Source of the DNA: [Candidatus Thermochlorobacteriaceae] bacterium GBChlB
GTDB lineage: Bacteria; Bacteroidota; Chlorobiia; Chlorobiales; Thermochlorobacteraceae
Direction of reading: 5' to 3'
DNA length: 60,000 nucleotides
Assembly: GCA_000724175.1 (NCBI GenBank)
Contig: JPGV01000024.1
Location: 30,516-90,515, forward strand
This document shows, in pieces, positions 46,075 to 54,906 of this stretch. Below the pieces are notes generated by a model that worked only from the letters and a program-made list of their open reading frames with translations, ran no database searches and was not told where the DNA came from. The position numbers and the translations under genes were made by a program. Each line of letters starts with the position of its first letter. Position 1 is the stretch's first letter.

Positions 46075-46290
46075 ATTGGTCGGTCTTCTAATGCTGCACG
46101 TGCAGGAATAGCTGGCCCGCGTTCTGTTAGGGGGAAAGATGCATGGTTTTCAGCTAACATTAAAATTGCCAGCCCTTTGTAGAAACGCGCTTGTGCCAAA
46201 GCGTTTTGGCGCTGTGGCGCCGTCAGCGAGGCATCCGCGGGAATAATGTTGCGATTAAGACATTGCGCGTCAGTTAGTCGTTGCCGCGCT
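46075..46290 (-). pseudogene. Fragment of a SusD-like or similar lipoprotein gene
   Basis: Read on the minus strand, 46245 down to 46078 encodes NIIPADASLTAPQRQNALAQ then ARFYKGLAILMLAENHASFP, and stops right at the edge of the DUF4397 relic. The helix pattern (ARFYKGLA) resembles SusD/RagB-type or TPR-like lipoproteins such as the one at 54907-56415. No start, signal peptide or downstream part is present. Family assignment is tentative. Confidence 0.5.
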
Positions 46291-46294
46291 GCGC
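46251..46294. repeat. 44-bp internal repeat, copy 2 (relic)
   Basis: Diverged copy of 44971-45014. In the phosphatase reading frame this copy contains a stop codon, so it no longer encodes that protein. Confidence 0.8.
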
Positions 46295-46380
46295 AATTCA
46301 GGCAACATCGCTTGTAGCTTATCGAGAAAAGAAATTATTTTCGCTTCTATTTACGTATTCCAACTTTTAATTCTTTGGCT

Positions 46381-47718
46381 ATGGGGCGCTATTCTCTTCT
46401 CGTCTTGGTTTTGTTCTCCGAGTTTTGTGTAGCACAAAGTATTGATAGTCTCTATCAATCTGGTTCTGATAATTTTGCACGTGGATTGCTCAATGCAGCG
46501 TTTGTCGATTTTACCAAAGTAATTTCCAAGTCGCCATCTAACGCACAAGCCTATCTCAAGCGTGGTCGGGTGCGACAAGCCGGCAAAGACACGTTGGGAG
46601 CTATCTACGACTACACCCAAGCTATTCGCTACGCGCCTGACAGCGTTGATGGCTACTACTACCGCGCAATGATTCAGCGCGACAGGGGCGATTATGTGCT
46701 TGCTAACCTTGATTTTACAAAGGCGCTTAGTTTGAAGCCCAACAACAGCGATATTTTCTATCAGCGCGGCATTTCTTGGGTTGGGCTCAACGAGTATGAA
46801 AAAGCAATCAATGATTTCAATGCAGTTTCAAAAGCGTCGCCTGACTATGCCGATGCCCTCTACCACCGAGGGTATTGTTATTTTCAACTCCAAAAGCCAG
46901 AGATTGCTGTCAAAGACTTGACCCTGTCTCTTTCCATCAATCCCAGTGCAGAGGCATATTACCAGCGCGGCCTAATCAAAAAGTTTTACAAAAAGTATGC
47001 TGACGCACTGCTCGATTTTGATGAAGCCTTGAAACTCAACCCTGACTATACGGTGGCGATTTATGAACGCGGCATTTTGCGTGTCAACGTAGGAAATAAG
47101 GAAGGATACAAAGACTTGACAAAAGCAGCTTTGGGCGGCTATGAACCTGCAGCCACCGCCTTGAAAATGTATAAATACTCTTCGCTCGACTCCATGCTTG
47201 TTTATCAAGCACCAGAAATCATTGTTGAAGCCATGAAGCCTGAATATCAACAGGCACTCCGCATTACCCTGCAAACCTCACAGGTTGCCGTTACGGCACT
47301 GTCGTTTTTCATTGGCAGCCCTGTTTCGGACGCACTCAATCGCAGCAAACTTCTTAAACCGGATAGCGACCTTGGCGATAATACCATTGCGGCTCGTCTG
47401 CCCGGTATGACGACTGTTGATGAAACTCGTTGCAATGAGCGGACCATTCAAAATGCAAGTTCTTCCCAAGTGAATATCTATTGCATCATCTTTTTACTTC
47501 GAAAGCAGGTTAATCTTTTGAAAGATGATATTGCAGAAGGATATATGAAAGATTTGGAGGATCTGGTCGTTCAGATTGACAATATTCGCATTTCGCCCGG
47601 CGGCTCGGACACGCAGAGAACACGCGAGTTGCTCATTATGATGCAGCCGATTTTCAATAAACTGCAAGCGCGGATTAACGCAATCAAGAAAATTACGTCG
47701 TTAGAAGAACGCGACTGA
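46381..47718 (+). CDS. Secreted TPR protein with conserved two-cysteine C-terminal region (paralog A)
   Basis: ATG 46381 is preferred to the in-frame TTG at 46375; it gives MGRYSLLVLVLFSEFCVAQS, a signal peptide. Residues about 25-270 are TPR repeats (AYLKRGRVRQAGKDTLGAIYDYTQAI, GYYYRAMIQRDRGDYVLANLDFTKAL, IFYQRGISWVGLNEYEKAI, and so on). From about 275 a non-TPR region begins SLDSMLVYQAPEIIVEAMKPEY, carries DETRCNERTI and SQVNIYCIIFLL, and ends in a helical stretch. The same layout occurs at 53498-54817. Both lie beside a SusC/SusD operon. The C-terminal region is not recognised. It converges on the susD-like gene, with a shared terminator. Confidence 0.85.
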   Translation: MGRYSLLVLVLFSEFCVAQSIDSLYQSGSDNFARGLLNAAFVDFTKVISKSPSNAQAYLKRGRVRQAGKDTLGAIYDYTQAIRYAPDSVDGYYYRAMIQRDRGDYVLANLDFTKALSLKPNNSDIFYQRGISWVGLNEYEKAINDFNAVSKASPDYADALYHRGYCYFQLQKPEIAVKDLTLSLSINPSAEAYYQRGLIKKFYKKYADALLDFDEALKLNPDYTVAIYERGILRVNVGNKEGYKDLTKAALGGYEPAATALKMYKYSSLDSMLVYQAPEIIVEAMKPEYQQALRITLQTSQVAVTALSFFIGSPVSDALNRSKLLKPDSDLGDNTIAARLPGMTTVDETRCNERTIQNASSSQVNIYCIIFLLRKQVNLLKDDIAEGYMKDLEDLVVQIDNIRISPGGSDTQRTRELLIMMQPIFNKLQARINAIKKITSLEERD

Positions 47719-47794
47719 TAAATTTTTCAAAAGTCAGCGGTTCATTCCAGCGAAAAAGCGGCGAACTCTGAGACTCGGCATAGACTCGAGAAAC

Positions 47795-47820
47795 AAAAGG
47801 CAGGTTTTTACCTGCCTTTT
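47795..47820. terminator. Bidirectional terminator between convergent genes
   Basis: A perfect 11-bp stem (47795-47805 with 47810-47820) and four-T loop carry A and T runs on both sides. It sits between the stop of the TPR gene (47718) and the stop of the susD-like gene (47840). Confidence 0.92.
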
Positions 47821-47839
47821 TCATTTTCTGTATGTTGGT

Positions 47840-49351
47840 TTATGGCAATACGTTGAGCCAGTCGCGTGCGCCGCTCGCTGTTCCAGGCCGTCCTGCATTT
47901 GCCGCGCCACCGAAAGTATACACTGGCAGCTGCAGCGTATTGAGTTCGGTTACGGGAATTGGCATCATCGTAACCGTGCCGCGCTGCAGAATGTCTCTAC
48001 GTCGGTTGTCTTTGAAGTGTAACGCAAAGTCTGTCAGCATCAACTCCAATTCTCGCTCTTTGAAAATCGCGTCCAACACTTGATCTCTTGTCGCCGATGC
48101 AGGTATGTCGTCTAAGCGACCAATCGCTTTTCTTCTGCCAGTTGGATCGTTCAAGATTGAAATTGCGCCCGTTAAATTTCCTGTCATGGCTTGCGCTTCA
48201 GCTCGTAGCAATCGATTGGTTTCGGCATACAAGAAGGTGCAAGGCTGCGGATACGGCAAATTGTATAGATTGTCATAACGGGCAAAGCGATAATGACTAC
48301 GCAACTGCGGACCGCGGGCGGGGTTGAAGAACGAGAGGTCGTTCTCATACCGGAAATACCGTGACGATGGTTGCATTCTGGCGTCAAGACTGCTGTCGGC
48401 TTGCCTCAGCGTGCCTGTTGCAGGATAACGCTTTGGATAGGTTGGATCTAAAAGGCGAATGACACGATGGTCAACTCTCCAATACCAACTCAAACCAGCG
48501 ATGCCTTGAATCCCGTTGTTCCAGTTGATGCCGTCGAGTGTAATCACATAGTCTTGTGTCATACCGTTATCGGTGTATGCAAGCACTCTTGCCCAGTTCG
48601 TTTGAGCGTTCTCAGCGGCAGTTCGGGCGTTTTGCGCTATAAAATTGGCCGCGTAAGTACTTGCCAATCGGCGTAATTGAGCGCTGGTGTAGGGTATTGG
48701 CGTATTGATGAAGTTGGCTGCGAGCGTGAAAGTTGAACGTCCGCAAATTGCAATCACCGTGTCAAAATTAACTAATGCGGCGTTCAACACAGCGCGGTAG
48801 TCCGAAAATTCTATACGCTGCGTTACGTCGGCAGTTTCGGAAACAATCGGAGCTTGATTGTATGTATTTGCCAGATACCCCAGTGCCATTGCTCTGACGA
48901 AATAGGCTCCTGCACGCACCATTTCGGTTTGCGCTCCCGTCGAGAGCCGTCTGCCTTGAACGTCAATTGCACGAATCACGTCGTTTGCGCTCGAGATTGC
49001 GGCATTCCATCGTTCATACGGGACGCGATTGTAACTCAAGTTTGAGTTTGCAACGGTGTTGTTGTATTGCGGTCTGGGCTCTTGCTTAAACTCCGACCAC
49101 CATCCGCCGACGTTGTTTGTCATCGTGATGTAGTCTGCTGTCCATTCTAAGTTTACGTTGATGAAATACGCCCCAAAGGGTGCATACAGCGACACAAATG
49201 AACCTGCTGTTACGCCAATGAGGTCGTTATCCCTCGCCAGCACTCGCTCAGTGTCGGGGTTGTTCGGGTTTTGCACGTCTAATCGCGCGCACCCGATAGC
49301 GGTGAGCAGCAGCGCACCGACGAATAGGTAAATAAAATGCTTCTTCTTCAT
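47840..49351 (-). CDS. SusD/RagB-family outer-membrane lipoprotein
   Basis: This 503-residue protein has a lipoprotein signal peptide (KKKHFIYLFVGALLLTAIGCARLD; Cys at about 21), followed by LDVQNPNNPDTERVLARDNDL, typical of SusD. The helical body includes RAGAYFVRAMALGYLANTYNQAPIV and the C-terminal half has FLYAETNRLLRAEAQAMTGN and IFKERELELMLTDFALHFKDNRRRD. SusD proteins cap the SusC barrel and bind ligand. It lies 37 bp after the susC-like gene, forming one operon. Ligand class (glycan, peptide or other) cannot be read. Confidence 0.92.
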   Translation of the reverse strand: MKKKHFIYLFVGALLLTAIGCARLDVQNPNNPDTERVLARDNDLIGVTAGSFVSLYAPFGAYFINVNLEWTADYITMTNNVGGWWSEFKQEPRPQYNNTVANSNLSYNRVPYERWNAAISSANDVIRAIDVQGRRLSTGAQTEMVRAGAYFVRAMALGYLANTYNQAPIVSETADVTQRIEFSDYRAVLNAALVNFDTVIAICGRSTFTLAANFINTPIPYTSAQLRRLASTYAANFIAQNARTAAENAQTNWARVLAYTDNGMTQDYVITLDGINWNNGIQGIAGLSWYWRVDHRVIRLLDPTYPKRYPATGTLRQADSSLDARMQPSSRYFRYENDLSFFNPARGPQLRSHYRFARYDNLYNLPYPQPCTFLYAETNRLLRAEAQAMTGNLTGAISILNDPTGRRKAIGRLDDIPASATRDQVLDAIFKERELELMLTDFALHFKDNRRRDILQRGTVTMMPIPVTELNTLQLPVYTFGGAANAGRPGTASGARDWLNVLP

Positions 49352-49388
49352 AATTCCTGTTGAAGTGTTAAGATTGTAAAATTCGCCG

Positions 49389-52300
49389 TTAAAATCTCAC
49401 TTGCAGTGTTCCTGTCACTGAACGGAACAACGGGTATGCAAATTGATCCACTCGGTAGGTTGTTGAGTTGTTTGCCAACGCCACTTCGGGCGAGTAGCCA
49501 GAGTAAGGTGTAAAGACAAACAGGTTTCTTCCAATCAACGAGAGGCGAATATCTCTGAAAAATCCGAGACCAATCGGCTCCAGTAATTCCTTTCCAAAGG
49601 TGTAGGACAAATTCACTTCACGAATCCATGTGTATGCACCAGACTCTACAAAGTGCTTGGTCGAGCTATTGCCGTTGTAAAGGCTGGAATAATATGTTGC
49701 TGTTTTCTTTCGCTCTTCTGGCTTTCCTGCTTGGTCAAGGTCGGCATGTCGCTCGCTGAAGTAAAGCAGTTGACGTGTTGCATTATAGATATTTCCGCCG
49801 AATTGGAAGTCTACCAAAACATAGAGCGACAGATTTTTCCAAGTGAATGTTCCGTTCAAGCCAGCAATAAATGCGGGATTGCCGTTGCCAATTTCAGCAA
49901 CGAGCGGTTGCTGAGTTTCTGTGTCAAGCAAGAGAAGTGCAATTTCGTCGACGGTGCCTTCGGCTGGGGTGTTTGCTGGAACCGTTGCGCTTGTTGGTCT
50001 GAATCGGCGAATCACATAGCCGTCAGAGTTTACCGTGAAGTCTTCACGTTTCAGGCCTGTGGGCTGTGCGCCGACGGGCGCGCGGAGGTTAATCACGTTT
50101 CCGTTTGCATCTGTAATGAGTTGGTCAAGCGACGTCGCGTGGATGTTTCCAAACATAATGCCGAGCGGCTGACCCTCCTGAATGCGGAACATATCGTTGG
50201 CAATAGCGATATTGCCTGCTGTTCCAAAAAGACCGTTGGTTGAAAATGGCGCTCTACCAAGCCGAGTTACTTCGTTCAGTGTACGGCTTGCGGTGATGTT
50301 TAAATTGAAGGCAAAGTCGTTCTCTTTGAACAGTTCACCGCCCAGTTGGAACTCCAGCGTGTTGGTTCTCAACTGACCAATGTTCTGGAACTGCTGTGTG
50401 AAACCCGAGAACGCTGGTAAAGGCACATTGATAATAGCGTCATCAATTGACGAGGCAGCATAGTTGAACTCGAAGTTAAATCGATTCAAGAACAGCACGT
50501 TTGTTCCTAACTCGAGTTCTTGGACCCTCGACGAGCGTAAGTTCCTATTCCCCAGCGCCACTTTTTGAGGCACGCCACCAGCAATGCTGAATGTCTCATA
50601 CTGTGCGGCAAATGGCGGACGCTGACCGGTTGTTCCAATAGTTGCGCGTATCTTCCACTCTTGAATGTTTGGAATTTGAACGTCTTGCGTGATGCGCCAA
50701 GAGCCACCGACGCGGAAGAAGTTTTGATAGCGTTGGTCTGCCCCGAAAAGCGATGTCCCATCGCGCCGTATGGATGCCTCGAGAATGTATTTTTCTTTGT
50801 AATCAAACATCGCGTTGAGGATGATATTTTCCGCGCGGACTTCCGTTGCTGACGATACAACATTCAGCGTCGTTCGGTCTAAGTTTTGGACTTGGAACAG
50901 ATCTTCCACAGCAAAGCTACTCCCGCTCGTTTGGTCAAAGCGGGTGGTGTAGTTCTCGTATTGGTATCGCAGCGTTGCTTTCACGCTCACATCGCTGAAC
51001 GTTCTGTTAAAGTAGAGCGAGCCTGTTCCAATCAATCCGTCCTCCAAGAAGTCGCTAATGGTCATACCACCGTTGGTATAGGCGGACATATTGGCGTTAT
51101 ATGTGCTTTTCTTGGTTGTTACCTGAAAGCCCTCGTTAGCACGGTCGTAAGAGAGTTGTGCTTCTGCACGGAGAAAATCTGCAAATTGGTAGCTCAGTAA
51201 AGCGTTTCCTAAGAACCGATTTCTGCGCACATCGAATCGCGTCTGGTTAAGCGAATACAGCGGGTTAATCGCGTTATTGCCCGATACGCCTTGCCTACCG
51301 GGTGCCGCCACTTGTCCCGGATATGCCCAGTAGGGCGAACCATCAGGATTGTTGATGTTCAAATCAAAATCTGGCTCGAGATACAAAATGCCGTAGAACG
51401 GTCCGCCCTGTTGGCGCTCCGTCGCATCTGGACCAGTTGAGTTAGCGTAGAACATTGACCCTGAAAGTTTCAGTTTGTCAATTCGATGGTCAATGTTCAA
51501 GCGAGCATTGTATCGTTGAAATGCAGGCGCTAATGGCAAAATGCCCGGCTGGTCAAACCGCTCGCCTGATGCCAGAAAGTTTGTGTTTTTCAGCGTCGAG
51601 CCGATAGAGGCATAGTTCGAGCTAACCACGAAATTTCTATAGAGTTCGGCTTGCTGATTTCGTGTGCCACCTAACGCTGCTGGATATGGATTGTCAAAAA
51701 TTTGGTCGGCTTCGAACGTGCGCTGAATGCCAGGAGCTGTGGCGTTTCCATCTAAGAAGTTTCCGTTGTTATCTAATCTCCATCTGTGTGAGTTGTTGAC
51801 AGGAAAGAACCTTTGTAAACTCGTCGATCCCCATTCACTTCGGAGCGTATATTCAGTTTTGTTTGGCGTATCGGCGCCACGCTTGGTGATAATCTGGACG
51901 ACGCCGTTTGCCGCTTGCGAACCATACAGCGACGCTGCCGCAGCCCCTTTCAAAATTTCAATTGTCTCAATGTCGTTGACGTTAATGTCGGCCAAGTTTG
52001 TTCCGGGTGGCGTTAAAATACCATCAATGATGATAAGAGGCGTTGAGGTGCCTTGAATGTTGGTTACACCTCTCAGTCGAATTTCGGGGGCAGTGCCTGG
52101 TACGCCCGACGGCTGCACAATTTGCACACCGGCGACTTTTCCGCGCAGGGCTGTCGCAGCATCTGATGCAGGCACTTCTTTCAGCACTTGCTCGTCAATT
52201 TTCCCAACGGAAAAGGTGAGCAATTTTGTTGATGTGCCTTCGGCAACGCCGGTTACGATTACCTCTGATTGTAATTTTGCATCAATCTCCATGGTTATGT

Positions 52301-52613
52301 TAATTACCGTGCGGTCACCAATGTTCACCTCTTGCGTCTTGTATCCAATGTATCGGAACACAAGCGTGTTTCTGCCTTCGGGCACACTGATTTTGTAGCC
52401 GCCGTTTATGTCGGTAACAGTTCCAATCGAGGTGCCTTTGACAACCACTGATGCGCCAATGAGCGCGGAATTGTCTTCCGCAGCTTTCACATTTCCAGTG
52501 ACGGTTCGCTCTTGAGCGCGTAGAGGCGCGCTAAACGCAATCATCAATAGCAGTAGCACCCTGCCCGCCCTAAGCGATGCTCTAAATGACTTGTAAAAAA
52601 TATCAATAAACAT
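49389..52613 (-). CDS. SusC/RagA-family TonB-dependent transporter
   Basis: This 1074-residue protein starts MFIDIFYKSFRASLRAGRVLLLL with a signal peptide, preceded by a good AGAGGAG ribosome site. A CarboxypepD_reg-like domain (VTGNVKAAEDNSALIGASVVVKG, GTVTDINGGYKISVPEG) comes first. The plug follows (ATALRGKVAGVQIVQPSGVPG, EIRLRGVTNIQGTSTPLIIIDGI, IETIEILKGAAAASLYGSQAANGVVQIITKRG). The barrel ends TGTLQVRF. It imports ligand together with its SusD partner, energised by TonB. It heads the operon with the susD-like gene. Confidence 0.95.
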   Translation of the reverse strand: MFIDIFYKSFRASLRAGRVLLLLMIAFSAPLRAQERTVTGNVKAAEDNSALIGASVVVKGTSIGTVTDINGGYKISVPEGRNTLVFRYIGYKTQEVNIGDRTVINITMEIDAKLQSEVIVTGVAEGTSTKLLTFSVGKIDEQVLKEVPASDAATALRGKVAGVQIVQPSGVPGTAPEIRLRGVTNIQGTSTPLIIIDGILTPPGTNLADINVNDIETIEILKGAAAASLYGSQAANGVVQIITKRGADTPNKTEYTLRSEWGSTSLQRFFPVNNSHRWRLDNNGNFLDGNATAPGIQRTFEADQIFDNPYPAALGGTRNQQAELYRNFVVSSNYASIGSTLKNTNFLASGERFDQPGILPLAPAFQRYNARLNIDHRIDKLKLSGSMFYANSTGPDATERQQGGPFYGILYLEPDFDLNINNPDGSPYWAYPGQVAAPGRQGVSGNNAINPLYSLNQTRFDVRRNRFLGNALLSYQFADFLRAEAQLSYDRANEGFQVTTKKSTYNANMSAYTNGGMTISDFLEDGLIGTGSLYFNRTFSDVSVKATLRYQYENYTTRFDQTSGSSFAVEDLFQVQNLDRTTLNVVSSATEVRAENIILNAMFDYKEKYILEASIRRDGTSLFGADQRYQNFFRVGGSWRITQDVQIPNIQEWKIRATIGTTGQRPPFAAQYETFSIAGGVPQKVALGNRNLRSSRVQELELGTNVLFLNRFNFEFNYAASSIDDAIINVPLPAFSGFTQQFQNIGQLRTNTLEFQLGGELFKENDFAFNLNITASRTLNEVTRLGRAPFSTNGLFGTAGNIAIANDMFRIQEGQPLGIMFGNIHATSLDQLITDANGNVINLRAPVGAQPTGLKREDFTVNSDGYVIRRFRPTSATVPANTPAEGTVDEIALLLLDTETQQPLVAEIGNGNPAFIAGLNGTFTWKNLSLYVLVDFQFGGNIYNATRQLLYFSERHADLDQAGKPEERKKTATYYSSLYNGNSSTKHFVESGAYTWIREVNLSYTFGKELLEPIGLGFFRDIRLSLIGRNLFVFTPYSGYSPEVALANNSTTYRVDQFAYPLFRSVTGTLQVRF

Positions 52614-52858
52614 TGCTTCTCCTCTGTTAAGGTTTGTTTGCTTTGTTGTGTTTCTGATAGCGTGCCATACCCTTTGATGATTTTAATCATGAAAAGTAGG
52701 CTTGTTCTGGTAGTGTTAGATAAAACAATCATTGGAAAATTACAAACTTTCCACGCCCTTCCTGTGGAGATACTTTTAGCAAATGATGTTTTTTTTCAAC
52801 GCAATTGTTGCTAATATCTGCCATTACTTATCTGTGCCTGAACATAATCCGTCCGACT
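52614..52858. promoter_or_regulatory. Divergent intergenic region upstream of susC-like operon
   Basis: These 245 AT-rich bases separate the susC-like start from a small secreted-protein gene. They include the susC ribosome site (around 52615-52625 on the minus strand) and presumably promoters both ways. A short palindrome GATGATTTTAATCAT at 52675-52689 is the only symmetric motif I see. No sigma/anti-sigma pair accompanies this operon. Confidence 0.45.
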
Positions 52859-53470
52859 ATGAAGAAGACCGTCCTGCTCCTCATCGCCTTATTTATGCTT
52901 GCTTCAAGCGACTTATGCTCGCAAACCATCAATTCTGCTGAGCCACAAGGTCGATTAATCATTAGGCTTGTTGCGCCGTCGCTCAACCTGACGCAGCGAG
53001 ACCAAATCATGCAACGGATTCAAGCACGATTCGGCGATGTCGGGGGAATGTTTGAGCAAGGCTCAGTTAACGATACAAACAACACGTATCTGACGATTGT
53101 TATTACGCCGACGCGTGTGTCGGCGACGACAGGCTCTTCCAGTAACAATGCACGAAGCGGACGAATTCTTTCTAATACACAAGACTATCTGACCATGCCG
53201 TTCAACGCGTCAACAAATCCAAATTCATTTTACGACATCATGCTCTCGTTCAAGTCGGGCGAGCGCGGGTCTCGCTTTATCTCCCGCTCCGAATCGCACG
53301 ATTTTGCCCGATACAACTCTTCAAGTTTAAGCGGACTCGGCAGGTTAGAGTGGTCGGCGATGCTCTCGGCAGTCAACGGCGCAGACCAATTCATTGCCGA
53401 TGCGATATACGCGTCCTTTCAGCAAAATATGTCCGTTCTATCTCAATCCCCAGGTGGGAATGAAGAGTGA
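52859..53470 (+). CDS. Secreted hypothetical protein
   Basis: ATG 52859 gives MKKTVLLLIALFMLASSDLCSQ, a signal peptide; the upstream in-frame start at 52805 is rejected. The mature part (about 180 residues) begins with RLIIRLVAPSLNLTQRDQIMQR, has a Ser/Asn-rich middle (VSATTGSSSNNARSGRI) and repeats of aromatic/Ser (SESHDFARYNSSSLSG). I recognise no family. It is divergent from the susC-like operon and converges with the second TPR gene 27 bp away. Confidence 0.72.
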   Translation: MKKTVLLLIALFMLASSDLCSQTINSAEPQGRLIIRLVAPSLNLTQRDQIMQRIQARFGDVGGMFEQGSVNDTNNTYLTIVITPTRVSATTGSSSNNARSGRILSNTQDYLTMPFNASTNPNSFYDIMLSFKSGERGSRFISRSESHDFARYNSSSLSGLGRLEWSAMLSAVNGADQFIADAIYASFQQNMSVLSQSPGGNEE

Positions 53471-53497
53471 GCTAAAAGAAGTCATGTGGCAATTTGG

Positions 53498-54817
53498 TTA
53501 CTCTGCCTTTCTTACAGCCTTTTGGTCGAGATGCTCCTGTAGGTCGTTCATAAGTTGCTGCACATTCACCAGCAGTTGAATCCGTCGCTGACGGTCTGCC
53601 GTCGCCGCAAGGTCTGAAACAGCGCCACGTAGCAGGTTGTCCTCCAAGACAGACAGTTCGTTGGCTATGTCTGAAATCTGCGCGACGATGTTGTCAGCGA
53701 TTGGGTCTCTCAACACTCGAATCTCATCTTTAAGCAATCTTGCTACACAAAGAATGTTCACCTCTGTCAATCGGCGCATCAACAGCGTTTGCTTGTTGCA
53801 CTCAACCGTGTTGAGCGAATTGATGGGACTTGGTGGTGTGGAGGGCAAGAATGTTGTCGGCGCAGAGACGCTAATGATTTTCGTTGCCAGCGCATTTTTG
53901 CCTCGTAACGCAAGCTGCTTGCTGTCTCGAATTGCCTCCTTGTATTCGGGCGTTTCTGCTTCTACCACCAGTTCTGGCGCCGCATACACATACAGCGAAT
54001 CTTCAAACTTTGCAGTTCGTCTCGTCTTTTTTCCCGGCTTCAAGCCTAATTTCCTTGCTAATACGGCGTCGGCAATGCCATCGCTTTTTTCTCCCATTTC
54101 AGTCTTGATAACGCCGCGCAAAAAATATGCATCGGCATAGCCCGGACGAAATTTCAACGCTTTGTTCAAATCGGCAAGCGCGTTGGCATATTGCTTTAAT
54201 TCCCGATAGACATTCGCGCGTTGATAATATGTTTCCGCCGATTCTTGCAACGAGAGCGATGCGGTGAAGTCTTCCAACGCGGCGGCAGGATTGCCTATGT
54301 CCGCTTTAACGAAGCCACGATAAAAATATGCCGTGCTCGATTCGGGCAAGCGCTTAACAACCTCGTCAAAGTCTTCTAACGCCGATTGCAACTCGTTGAT
54401 TGCCAAACGACTTCTGCCTCGCTGAAAGTAAAAGTCAGTGTTGTTTGGATTAAGGAGAATCGCTTTTGTGAAATCAATGTTGGCGCGCCCATTTTGCAGC
54501 ATTTCTTGCCTCAACAGCCCGCGATAGTAATAGCCTTCCGCAACGCTGGGCGCCACCGCAATGGCTTTGGAGTAGTCGCTAAGTGCGCCGGTCGTATCCT
54601 GAAAGTAAATTAGGCTTGTGTAGCCTTTTTGAATCCACGCCTGCCAATACGCTGTGTCCTTTGCAACCGCTTTGTTGAAAGCAACCAATGCTGCGGCGTA
54701 GTCACCTTTCTCAATGGCGGTTATGCCTGTCGCATAAAGTTCCTCTGGGGTTTGAGCGCTTAGGCTGTTCGTATAGACTACAACACAAACGAGCAGAATG
54801 TTCTTCCGTATGTTCAT
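53498..54817 (-). CDS. Secreted TPR protein with conserved two-cysteine C-terminal region (paralog B)
   Basis: ATG 54817 gives MNIRKNILLVCVVVYTNSLS, a signal peptide; the open frame continues upstream to 54850. TPR repeats run from about residue 25 to 260 (GYYYRGLLRQEMLQNGRANIDFTKAI, DFYFQRGRSRLAINELQSAL, TAYFYRGFVKADIGNPAAAL). The C-terminal region repeats paralog A's pattern: FEDSLYVYAAPELVVEAETPEY, then VECNKQTLLMRRLTEVNILCVARLL and a helical tail. The two Cys and the YxAPE-VEA motif are shared, while the Pro-rich linker between differs. It lies downstream of the second susCD operon on the same strand. Confidence 0.85.
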   Translation of the reverse strand: MNIRKNILLVCVVVYTNSLSAQTPEELYATGITAIEKGDYAAALVAFNKAVAKDTAYWQAWIQKGYTSLIYFQDTTGALSDYSKAIAVAPSVAEGYYYRGLLRQEMLQNGRANIDFTKAILLNPNNTDFYFQRGRSRLAINELQSALEDFDEVVKRLPESSTAYFYRGFVKADIGNPAAALEDFTASLSLQESAETYYQRANVYRELKQYANALADLNKALKFRPGYADAYFLRGVIKTEMGEKSDGIADAVLARKLGLKPGKKTRRTAKFEDSLYVYAAPELVVEAETPEYKEAIRDSKQLALRGKNALATKIISVSAPTTFLPSTPPSPINSLNTVECNKQTLLMRRLTEVNILCVARLLKDEIRVLRDPIADNIVAQISDIANELSVLEDNLLRGAVSDLAATADRQRRIQLLVNVQQLMNDLQEHLDQKAVRKAE

Positions 54818-54851
54818 GGGTTGTTCCCTTTGAAGTTGGCGGGATAACATA

Positions 54852-54885
54852 AAAACGGCGCCCCGAATTATCGAGACGCCGTTTT
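54852..54885 (-). terminator. Terminator after second susD-like gene
   Basis: A 9-bp stem (54852-54860 with 54877-54885) encloses a 16-base loop that can fold further, with A/T runs at both ends. It follows the susD-like stop at 54907 on the minus strand and separates it from the TPR gene. Confidence 0.8.
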
Positions 54886-54906
54886 GTTTGTCGTGGTTCT
54901 CAATCG

